This document shows, piece by piece, positions 23,520-32,061 of a stretch of DNA of 42,771 nucleotides (its first letter is position 1; every line of letters begins with the position of its first letter). Both the position numbers and the translations under genes were made by a program. The notes below the pieces were generated by a model. The model was not told the origin of the DNA. It made no database searches and saw only the letters and a program-made list of their open reading frames with translations. Source of the DNA: Bifidobacterium margollesii. GTDB taxonomy: Bacteria > Actinomycetota > Actinomycetes > Actinomycetales > Bifidobacteriaceae. The stretch spans positions 1-42,771 of the forward strand of contig NZ_NMWU01000001.1 of the NCBI RefSeq assembly GCF_002860355.1, in the 5' to 3' direction.

Positions 23520-24803
23520 ATGAGTGAAACAACGTTGATCGTCATCGGCGTGATCGCCGTCGTGCTGATCGCGGCTATCATCGCCGTGATCGTTTCCAAG
23601 AATCGCAAGGCATCGCAAGCATCCCAAACCGTATCGGCCGTTACGCCGGCCGGCGGCTCCCCATCCGATATCGCTCGGTCCGCCCCGGCGTCGGCGCCGG
23701 AGGAAACCGGACAGACGGACGAGTCCGCGGAGTCGGTCAAGTCCGCGGAATCGGTCGAACCGGTCGAATCCGAGTCGCCGGCCAAACCAGCAGAGCCGAC
23801 CCAAACCGCAGAGCCGACCCAATCCGCGGAACCGGCCAAGCCCGCGGAACCGGTGCGCCCGGCCAAACCGGAATCCGCAGCCTCCCGACTCACCCGTCTC
23901 AAGGCCAGACTCGCCAACAGCGCGAACCCGTTCGGCAAGGCCCTATTCAACATCCTCGCGCAGGACAATCTTTCCGAATCCGACTGGGAGGACGTGGAGG
24001 ACACCCTGCTGCTGGCCGATGTGGGTGCCGAGGCCAGCGAACAGCTCGTCGAGGAGCTGCGCAAGGACGCTCGCATCACCGGCGAGCGGAACCCCGAGGC
24101 CGTGCATGGGCTGCTGCGTGAGAAGCTGCTCGATCTGGTCGGCCGCGACATGGATCGCAGTCTCGTCGCATCCCGTCCGCGCCCGGAGAACGCCGGGCCG
24201 AGCGTGATCATCATGGTCGGCGTGAACGGTACCGGCAAGACCACCACCGCCGGCAAGCTGGCCCGTCTGTTCGTCGCCGAAGACAAGAAGGTGGTGATGG
24301 GTGCGGCCGATACGTTCCGTGCGGCCGCTGCCGATCAGCTGGAAACGTGGGGAAGCCGCGTGGGCGTGCCGGTGGTCCGGTCCGACAAGGACGGAGCCGA
24401 TCCGGCCTCCGTGGCTTTCGAAGCCGCGAAGGCCGCCAAGGAGCAGAACGCCGACGTGCTGATCATCGACACGGCCGGCCGACTGCAGAACAAATCCAAC
24501 CTGATGGACGAGCTGGGCAAGATCCGCCGCGTCACCGAAAAAACCCTGCCGGTGGAGGAGGTGCTGCTCGTGCTCGACGCCACCACCGGTCAGAACGGCA
24601 TGACCCAGGCCAAGGTGTTCGCCGAAGTGATCGGCATCACCGGCATCGTGCTCACCAAGCTCGACGGTTCAGCCAAGGGCGGCATCGTGATCTCCGTGCA
24701 GAAGGAGCTCGGCGTGCCGGTCAAGCTGATCGGCCTCGGCGAAGGCCCCGACGATCTGGCTCCGTTCGATCCCGAAAGCTTCGTGGACGGCATTCTCGAC
24801 TGA
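23520..24803 (+). CDS. ftsY: Signal recognition particle receptor FtsY
   Basis: A 427-residue SRP GTPase. An N-terminal membrane helix (about 5-25) replaces the amphipathic tether of E. coli FtsY. Then comes an acidic Pro/Ala/Glu linker with EPT/EPA repeats (about 60-120) and the NG domain. GTPase motifs: GVNGTGKTTT (G1), DTFRAAA, DTAGRLQ (G3), TKLDG (G4) and GLGEGPDDL at the end. It docks SRP-ribosome complexes at the membrane for co-translational insertion. Confidence 0.95.
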   Translation: MSETTLIVIGVIAVVLIAAIIAVIVSKNRKASQASQTVSAVTPAGGSPSDIARSAPASAPEETGQTDESAESVKSAESVEPVESESPAKPAEPTQTAEPTQSAEPAKPAEPVRPAKPESAASRLTRLKARLANSANPFGKALFNILAQDNLSESDWEDVEDTLLLADVGAEASEQLVEELRKDARITGERNPEAVHGLLREKLLDLVGRDMDRSLVASRPRPENAGPSVIIMVGVNGTGKTTTAGKLARLFVAEDKKVVMGAADTFRAAAADQLETWGSRVGVPVVRSDKDGADPASVAFEAAKAAKEQNADVLIIDTAGRLQNKSNLMDELGKIRRVTEKTLPVEEVLLVLDATTGQNGMTQAKVFAEVIGITGIVLTKLDGSAKGGIVISVQKELGVPVKLIGLGEGPDDLAPFDPESFVDGILD

Positions 24804-24814
24804 TTTTCGGCATC

Positions 24815-24847
24815 GAGACGCCGCCCATCCGCCCGTTTCCGCGTCTC
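24815..24847 (+). terminator. Hairpin after ftsY
   Basis: Stem GAGACGC (24815-24821) with GCGTCTC (24841-24847) and a 19-base loop, 12 bases after the ftsY stop. GC-rich bases downstream can form a competing stem. Confidence 0.45.
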
Positions 24848-24999
24848 GGCGCAGGGGCGGGCGTTTCCATATCATGGACACTCTGGCCTGTCCGCGCGGC
24901 TTCGCTGGCATGAAGTCCAATATGAGGAACGCTGAACAGGCCGGAAGCCTGCCGTTGTTTTAGGAGCGTGTAACGTTTCCGCCGCCCGTTTACCTTGAC

Positions 25000-25114
25000 G
25001 TAACACGACGAAATCGTTTGGGAAATCCGGGCGTCGTTTCATACAGTCGTTGGCTTCCCCACGATGGAAGCCTGGAAACGAAGACACAATCATCAGAGTC
25101 GGCCGGTCCGGCTC
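25000..25114 (+). promoter_or_regulatory. amtB promoter region, GlnR-like box and structured leader
   Basis: A promoter candidate TTGGGA (25018-25023), 18 bp, TACAGT (25042-25047) lies before a leader of about 140 bases. Upstream, GTAAC (25000-25004), six bases, then AAATC (25011-25015) partly fits the actinobacterial GlnR pattern GTnAC-n6-GaAAC; another GTAAC is at 24970-24974. The leader begins with a 7-bp hairpin GGCTTCC/GGAAGCC (25052-25072) and has a second, GAGTCGG/CCGGCTC (25096-25114). No gene is supported between 24804 and 25193. Confidence 0.4.
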
Positions 25115-25193
25115 TTACGGACAAGAACCCTGGTGCTCCCCGTGGTGGCAGCCGCGGCGGAGGGCCCGGGAACTTGAAGAGAGGGAGGTAGAC

Positions 25194-26820
<1,627 letters not shown>

Positions 26821-26866
26821 TCCGTCTGGTTCCGATCTGCGAATCCGACCGGATCGATGAACTCCC

Positions 26867-26904
26867 GAATCCCCGCAACGACGGTAGCCCGTCGGCGGGG
26901 ATTC
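26867..26904 (+). terminator. Terminator after the amtB-glnB pair
   Basis: A 10-bp stem GAATCCCCGC/GCGGGGATTC (26867-26876, 26895-26904), a two-base AA bulge, then a 6-bp CGACGG/CCGTCG stem with loop TAGC. Very stable, without a strict T-tract. Confidence 0.75.
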
Positions 26905-26932
26905 GTCGTATTCGCTGCGTTTGCAGTGTTTC

Positions 26933-26967
26933 GCATTCGGCCTCTGCCGGCGGCAGGCTCCGAATGC
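26933..26967 (+). promoter_or_regulatory. Second hairpin just upstream of glnD
   Basis: An 8-bp stem GCATTCGG/CCGAATGC (26933-26940, 26960-26967) continues through an internal loop into a TGCC/GGCA stem. It lies 39 bases before the glnD ATG, so it may attenuate glnD or act as a second terminator. Confidence 0.5.
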
Positions 26968-27006
26968 CAATCAATCTCGATCATCAAGCCTTAAGGAAAC
27001 GAAGAG

Positions 27007-28854
27007 ATGGCTTCTGCTGTGGATGGTCTTAAGGACCGATTGCTGGCGGTGTCCCGCCCCGATGACGACGGCGTCTACCGGAACGGGGAGGCCAAGCGTG
27101 CCAAGCGTATGGAAATCGTGCTGGAATCGCTGCGGCAGCTGTGGGCCGAGGCGACCGCCTCGATGAACGACGGTGGCAGTGAGGTGCCGGCGCAGGGTGT
27201 GGGTCTCGCCGCCGTCGGCTCGCTGGCACGTGGTCAGATCGGCCCCTGCTCCGATCTGGATCTGGTGATCATCACCGACGGTCATGCCATGAAGGATGAG
27301 GCCGTGGCCAAACTGGCCGACAAACTCTGGTATCCGCTGTGGGATTCCGGCCTGGACCTCGACCATTCCGTCCGCACCCGGCAGCAGTGCGAATCGGTGA
27401 CCGATCATGATCTGCCGGCCGCCATGGGATGGCTTGACGTGCTGCCGGTCGCCGGCGACGTCGATCTGATCCGGCAGACCGCCGACTCGATTCTTGAACG
27501 GTGGCGCAAGGCCGCTCGCAAACGACTGCCCGAGCTCACCGATTCCGCCCATCAGCGGTTCGACCGGTTCGGTCAGCTCGCGTATCTCAACCAGCCGGAC
27601 GTGAAGGAGGCCCGCGGCGGTCTGCGCGACACGGTGCTGGTTTCCGCGCTGGCGATGTCGTGGCTGGCCGACCGGCCGCACGGTCAGTACGACGATGCGG
27701 TGGAGCATCTGCTCGACGTGCGCGACTGCATTCACCTGGCCGCGCATAAGGATACGAACATGCTGCTGCCGGCATATCAGGTTCCGGTGGCGAAGATGAT
27801 GGGATTAAGCGATCCGACCATTCCCGACCTTGACCAGCGTGACGGCGAGTCGATCGAGAACCTGCAGACGTATCTGGCCCGATACGGCCGGGTGATCGCG
27901 TTCGCCTTGGATTCCACGGCGTCTCGCGCCACGCATTCGCTGACGCATGAGAGGCCGCGGTTCTCGTTCTTCCAGATCATGCAGCCGCGCGGCCGGGGCC
28001 GGCGCGAGGCCCCTCGGTTCGACATCATCGCCGACGGTGTGGCCCGACATGAGGGGGAAGCGGTGCTGGCTCCCGGCGCGGATCCGGCCAAGGACAGTCG
28101 ACTGGTGTTGAAGATCGCCGTGGCCGCCGCCGAAAACGATCTGCCGATCGCCCCGGGCACGCTGGAGAACCTCAAACATTGCCCGATCCACGATTCGCGA
28201 TGGTATCCCGAGTCACGCGATCGGTTCGTCCGGCTGCTGGCCAGCGGCCCGGCGTTGGAGCGGACGTGGGAGGAACTGGACTTCGCCGATATGCCGGGGC
28301 GGCTGATCCCCGAATGGCTGGGCATCCGCAACCGGCCGTCCGCATCCGCGGCCCACCGATACACCATCGACCATCACATGGTGGAGGTGGTCACGCGGCT
28401 CGGCAGGACCTCGCCCACCGGCGAACGGTACGACGACGCGCATTACACGGCATTGCTGATGGCCGGCATTCTGCATGACATCGGCAAGCGGCCGCGCATC
28501 ACCGACCATGCGGCGGAAAGCGCCCGGCATGTGCCGGTGATCATGAAGCGCATGCTGTTCGACGATGAGATCATCCGCATGACGACCATGCTGGTGCGCG
28601 AGCACCTCACCCTTTCGGACTTCGCCTCGACCAGAAGCCCCGACGATCCGGCTGCCGTGGCGGAACTGGCCGGGCGGATGGGCGATGATCCGCTGATGCT
28701 CGACATGCTGTTCGACCTCACGCGTGCCGACGGCTCCTCGCTGGGGGCCACTGCGGGCGAGCAGATCACCAAGAAATACGGCTGGAGCAAGTGGCGGGCC
28801 GCGCTGGTCGGCGCGATGTATCGCGCGGCGCGGGAGGCGTGCGTGCGGCGGTGA
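27007..28854 (+). CDS. glnD: PII nucleotidyltransferase GlnD, short form
   Basis: A 615-residue protein. The nucleotidyltransferase signature GSLARGQIGPCSDLDLV is at about 74-90. The HD phosphohydrolase domain has HHMVEVV and later LLMAGILHDIGKRPR. The protein ends soon after the HD domain, so the C-terminal ACT domains that sense glutamine in the E. coli enzyme (890 residues) are absent. It would modify and de-modify Tyr51 of the adjacent PII protein. Glutamine sensing must work differently or be absent here. Confidence 0.92.
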   Translation: MASAVDGLKDRLLAVSRPDDDGVYRNGEAKRAKRMEIVLESLRQLWAEATASMNDGGSEVPAQGVGLAAVGSLARGQIGPCSDLDLVIITDGHAMKDEAVAKLADKLWYPLWDSGLDLDHSVRTRQQCESVTDHDLPAAMGWLDVLPVAGDVDLIRQTADSILERWRKAARKRLPELTDSAHQRFDRFGQLAYLNQPDVKEARGGLRDTVLVSALAMSWLADRPHGQYDDAVEHLLDVRDCIHLAAHKDTNMLLPAYQVPVAKMMGLSDPTIPDLDQRDGESIENLQTYLARYGRVIAFALDSTASRATHSLTHERPRFSFFQIMQPRGRGRREAPRFDIIADGVARHEGEAVLAPGADPAKDSRLVLKIAVAAAENDLPIAPGTLENLKHCPIHDSRWYPESRDRFVRLLASGPALERTWEELDFADMPGRLIPEWLGIRNRPSASAAHRYTIDHHMVEVVTRLGRTSPTGERYDDAHYTALLMAGILHDIGKRPRITDHAAESARHVPVIMKRMLFDDEIIRMTTMLVREHLTLSDFASTRSPDDPAAVAELAGRMGDDPLMLDMLFDLTRADGSSLGATAGEQITKKYGWSKWRAALVGAMYRAAREACVRR

Positions 28855-28872
28855 TGCGTGCGGTGGTGTTGT

Positions 28873-28980
28873 GGCGGGTGTGTGTTGTTTGGCGGGTGTG
28901 TGTTGTTTGGCGGGTGTGTGTTGTTTGGCGGGTGTGTGTTGTTTGGCGGGTGTGTGCTGTTTGGCGGGTGTGTGTTGTTT
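28873..28980. repeat. 18-bp minisatellite, six units
   Basis: Unit GGCGGGTGTGTGTTGTTT repeated at 28873, 28891, 28909, 28927, 28945 (one T-to-C change) and 28963. It starts 18 bases after the glnD stop, between convergent genes. A lone seventh unit recurs at 29045-29062. Confidence 0.95.
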
Positions 28981-29100
28981 GGCCGCCTTCAGTCAGGCTG
29001 TGCCTGACAGCTCCCGCTCGGGATGCGTGCGTGCGGTGCGGTGTGGCGGGTGTGTGTTGTTTGGCCACCCTCAGTCAGGCGGTGCCTGACAGCTCCCGCC
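28981..29100. terminator. Duplicated hairpin element between glnD and the MATE gene
   Basis: Two similar 38-bp segments, 28981-29018 and 29063-29100, each carry GTCAGGC-N3-GCCTGAC (28992-29008 and 29074-29090) followed by AGCTCCCGC. They may terminate both converging genes. The second copy is preceded by one minisatellite unit, so repeat unit and hairpin appear to have been duplicated together. Confidence 0.6.
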
Positions 29101-29134
29101 GGCGGGAGCCGTGTGCGTGCGTGTGTCGTTCCGG

Positions 29135-30574
29135 TCACCGCATCCACACGTCGGTGCGGGCGCGCAGACCATTGGCGAGCCCCCTGCCGCCCATCAGCAC
29201 GATGTTGAACGCCAGCCACAGCATCGCGGTACGGGCAAGATCGTTCGGCACCGCGGGAACGATCAGCGCGACCACGGCGATCAGGGCGGCGATGTAGATC
29301 ACGGCGGATGCGGTGCAGGTGGCGGCCAGATACCGGAAGTCGCGTGCGCCGATCAGAATGCCGTCCAACGCCATCATCCACCCCTGCAGCGGGAAAAACA
29401 GGCCCATCGTCACCATGCCCACCGCGGTGAGCAGCTGGATTACGGGACTGGGGGAGAAGAACCGTCCGGCGAACAGGCCGACCACGGCGAACGCAAGACC
29501 CAGCACCACGCCCACCGTCACTCCGGCCCGTGCCGTATCGCGGGTGAGACGGCGGGCACGCTCATGGTCGTTCGCGCCCAACGCCGTGCCGACCAGCGTT
29601 TGCCCGGCGATGCCGACCGAATCGAGCACGTTCGTGGCGAAGTTCCACGACGAGTTCACCGCCTGGAATCCGGCGAGCACATGCGTGCCCATGCGGGCCG
29701 CGCTCGCCACCGTCATCACCATGGCCGCGCGGATCGCCAGCGTGCGGATGAACAGCGGCAGACCGTCGCCTCCCGCGGCTGCGATGCCGGCCGGCTGCGG
29801 TCGGAGGCTTACGCCGTCGGCCCTCGACCACAGTATTGCGGGGATGACCAGGAACAGGCCCATGAACCATTGGGCGATCATCGTCGCCGTGCCGGAGCCG
29901 GTGATGCCCCAGCCGAATACGAGAACGAACAGCACTTCCAGCACGGTGTTGAGCGCGGCTCCGCTGACCGCCGCGACCAGCGTGATGCGCACTTTCTGCA
30001 ATCCGCGGAAGATGCCGTTGGCCGCGTAGACGAGCAGCATGCCGGGCGCGCCCAGCACCACCGCGCGGGTGTATCGCACGGCTTGGTCGAGCACCGCACC
30101 CTCGCCGCCGAGCATACGGCACAGCGGTTCCGCGCCGATGAACAGCACGACGCTCAGCATGACGCCGATCAGCAGTGCCAGCCACAGGCCGTCGATGCCG
30201 GCCTGCAGGCCTTCGCGGCGTTTCCCGGCTCCCAGCAGATGCGACACCTGCGCGGTGGTGGAGTAGGCGAGGAAGATGCACAGGCCCACGGCGGTGAGGA
30301 TGATCGTCGAGCCGATCGACAGGCCGGCCAGCGCGGTGTCGCCGATATGTCCGACGATCGCCGTGTCGATCAGGATGAACGTTGGTTCGGCGATCAGCTG
30401 GCCGAAGGTCGGGATGGCCAGTGCGGCGATCTGCTTGGCGGTGGAGCTACGTCCGGTGGAGTGGCGGTTGGCGGTGGAATGGTTGGCGGTGGTGTCGCTG
30501 CGGTTGGCGTTTTGGTGTTCGTCGGTGCAGGGATTGTTGGTGTGGTGTTCGTTGGTGTGGTGTTCGTCGGTCAT
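29135..30574 (-). CDS. MATE-family efflux transporter (DinF-like)
   Basis: A 479-residue multidrug/toxic-compound exporter with 12 helices (PTFGQLIAEPTFILIDTAIVGHIG in helix 1, typical of the DinF branch). The first 45 residues are an unusual His/Asn/Thr/Ser-rich hydrophilic extension containing EHHTN twice, encoded by a perfect 15-bp tandem duplication (30536-30565). It overlaps the small helix-turn-helix gene by 4 bases (30571-30574), so it is the last gene of a three-gene coupled operon. Confidence 0.87.
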   Translation of the reverse strand: MTDEHHTNEHHTNNPCTDEHQNANRSDTTANHSTANRHSTGRSSTAKQIAALAIPTFGQLIAEPTFILIDTAIVGHIGDTALAGLSIGSTIILTAVGLCIFLAYSTTAQVSHLLGAGKRREGLQAGIDGLWLALLIGVMLSVVLFIGAEPLCRMLGGEGAVLDQAVRYTRAVVLGAPGMLLVYAANGIFRGLQKVRITLVAAVSGAALNTVLEVLFVLVFGWGITGSGTATMIAQWFMGLFLVIPAILWSRADGVSLRPQPAGIAAAGGDGLPLFIRTLAIRAAMVMTVASAARMGTHVLAGFQAVNSSWNFATNVLDSVGIAGQTLVGTALGANDHERARRLTRDTARAGVTVGVVLGLAFAVVGLFAGRFFSPSPVIQLLTAVGMVTMGLFFPLQGWMMALDGILIGARDFRYLAATCTASAVIYIAALIAVVALIVPAVPNDLARTAMLWLAFNIVLMGGRGLANGLRARTDVWMR

Positions 30575-30873
30575 GCGGATTTCTTCTTGCCGAAATGCTG
30601 TCGTGCGGCTTCCCCGGTGATGCCGAGAGCCATGCCGATCTTATGCCAGGAAAGGCCCTTGTCGCGGCATTCCTGCACGGCGGTCTCGATGTCCTTCTCC
30701 AGTTCGGAGAGCGCGAACCGCAGCTGGTAGAGCTTCACGCGCGGATCGTACTTCGGACTCGTCGTCGGGTCTTCGGGGCCGGGCGGATCGTCCATGGACT
30801 CCAGGCGTGCTGCTTCTTCGTAAGCCCACTGTTCGAAGGCTTTATCGTCATCGAATATATTGCTGGTTTTCAT
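30571..30873 (-). CDS. Small helix-turn-helix protein, possible antitoxin
   Basis: A 100-residue acidic protein. The C-terminal half holds a predicted helix-turn-helix (GLSWHKIGMALGITGEAARQ, about 72-91) resembling sigma-region-4 or antitoxin DNA-binding helices, preceded by a long helix (LYQLRFALSELEKDIETAV). It overlaps the upstream gene by 4 bases and the MATE gene by 4 bases. Its size, HTH and coupling to a toxin-like protein suggest an antitoxin or autorepressor, but I recognise no named family. Confidence 0.6.
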   Translation of the reverse strand: MKTSNIFDDDKAFEQWAYEEAARLESMDDPPGPEDPTTSPKYDPRVKLYQLRFALSELEKDIETAVQECRDKGLSWHKIGMALGITGEAARQHFGKKKSA

Positions 30874-31202
30874 TGCAATCCTGCCCTTCGCAGATATTTC
30901 GGCCGTGCTTTCATGGCGTGAATGATTATGGATTGTGCGGTGTTTTCGTTGATCACCACTCCTATCTCATACCAAGTCATGCCCGTTGTTCCGGGGCCGA
31001 TGAAGATGTATGTGGGAGGTTCTCGCTCATCATCGATATGCACCGGACCGTGTGCAAAATGCCATGCATGAAGAATGTCGGCTCTGGATACATGGTGCTT
31101 GTACGCGGAGTGGAATATACGGATTCCGGACGGATCCTCTCGTATTCGCAAGTATACTTGCCAAGGAAACTTGCCGTCAAGCCGTATGAAGTGCTCGTCC
31201 AT
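30870..31202 (-). CDS. Small protein resembling BrnT/DUF4258-type toxins
   Basis: A 110-residue protein. It follows the pattern of actinobacterial DUF4258-like proteins: HHVSRADILHAW, then an acidic turn, then a hydrophobic strand IFIGPGTTGMTWYEIGVVI and a C-terminal IIHAMKARPKYL. The start at 31202 has AAAGGGG 7 bases upstream; the longer open frame to 31439 is not family-like. As first gene of a coupled operon with an HTH protein, it may be the toxin of a toxin-antitoxin pair. No catalytic residues are proven. Confidence 0.6.
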   Translation of the reverse strand: MDEHFIRLDGKFPWQVYLRIREDPSGIRIFHSAYKHHVSRADILHAWHFAHGPVHIDDEREPPTYIFIGPGTTGMTWYEIGVVINENTAQSIIIHAMKARPKYLRRAGLQ

Positions 31203-31345
31203 CTGGATGCCCCTTTCCGTGGTCCCGTGGCGCCCGGTGAGTGCCGCGACCGACTGACGGTGTTGACTGTCGGTGTTGTGGTTCGACGCTACGGGTGTAC
31301 GGGGAAGGAATGCAATCGATGCGGGGAATGTGGTCGAACGTGGGG

Positions 31346-31780
31346 TTATCCACATTGGCATGTGCTGTGGCATGGTTCTGCTGCGCGATGCCATGGTGTG
31401 CCGCGTCTGTAGCCGTGAATCTTGAATCGAACATGTCAAATGTTCATTTCGAGGAAGAATATTGATATACCCGACGATGGTGATATCGTCAACTCGGTGA
31501 TGTACGAGATCGTGGTTGTCCCCAAGTTTTCCACTAAGTTATCCCCAGCGTGTGGATAACTTAGTGGATTATCCACCGCAACACGCCTGAAATGTGGATA
31601 ACTCCGAATTTTTATCCACAGACGGTGGATAACTATGCGCATGACTGGGGATAGGTGTGTACCGAGGTTACGTCAGGGTAAACGCAACATCCCCCTCCGT
31701 TCACGCATCGATACGTAGTTTGCACTGTGGAATTTACACTGTGGAATGTCCACAGTGGAATACGTGCTGTGGAATCCGTT
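31346..31780. other. DnaA-box cluster with 14-bp repeats (origin-like region)
   Basis: Perfect DnaA boxes TTATCCACA at 31346-31354 (+), 31551-31559 (-), 31593-31601 (-) and 31612-31620 (+). One-mismatch boxes at 31539-31547, 31569-31577 and 31624-31632; two-mismatch boxes at 31516-31524, 31527-31535 and 31646-31654. An AT-richer stretch lies at 31437-31495. Further on, C(T/A)GTGGAAT recurs at 31725, 31739, 31753 and 31767, an exact 14-bp period. No gene is supported in 31203-32061. This looks like oriC or a DnaA-binding control locus; dnaB begins 1.9 kb away. Confidence 0.75.
31429..31445. promoter_or_regulatory. Palindrome upstream of the toxin-like operon
   Basis: GAACAT (31429-31434), five bases, ATGTTC (31440-31445); the minus strand of the spacer gives TTGACA. 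It lies about 230 bases upstream of the start at 31202 and could be an autoregulatory operator, or belong to the neighbouring origin-like region. Confidence 0.35.
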
Positions 31781-31953
31781 GATCGCTGAGGTTGCGATGT
31801 GACATTATCGGCGAATGCGAAAACGGCGGGTACGGCGGGTGCGGCGAGCAATGGTGTGGGTATGATGCTCGTCCTCAGATGGCGGAGAGGGCTTGATTAG
31901 GCGGGAATGCGTGCCAGAATCTCACGCCGGAGGAGATGCTGGCCATCACACAT

Positions 31954-32058
31954 CGAGTTGTGAGGCTTGATGTTGCGGACCGCCGTCTGGCTTTACGGAA
32001 TTTCAGCGTTTTCGTTGCCTCGGATCGGTGTTTTTCGGAAGCAAAGCCTCACAACTCG
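31954..32058. repeat. 15-bp perfect inverted repeat with a 75-base spacer
   Basis: CGAGTTGTGAGGCTT (31954-31968) and its exact reverse complement (32044-32058) lie next to the stop of the minus-strand ATPase (32062). The spacer has no open frame of note. It could be a long terminator hairpin, a small RNA or a MITE-like remnant. Confidence 0.75.
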
Positions 32059-32061
32059 CGT

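Noticed and set aside
25050-25193. Longer AmtB start
   Set aside because: The residues are not membrane-like and the GGGAGG site fits 25194.
28873-28980. CRISPR-like repeat array
   Set aside because: Units are head-to-tail without spacers and no cas genes are present.
28724-29089. Open frames through the 18-bp repeat
   Set aside because: The repeat length is a multiple of three and simply keeps the frames open; the peptide is a monotonous VWRVCV-type repeat.
29111-30730. 539-residue plus-strand open frame
   Set aside because: Antisense shadow of the MATE gene; low-complexity His/Arg/Gln composition and no domain.
31203-31439. 79-residue extension of the toxin-like protein
   Set aside because: It overlaps a perfect DnaA box, lacks similarity, and a good ribosome site precedes 31202.
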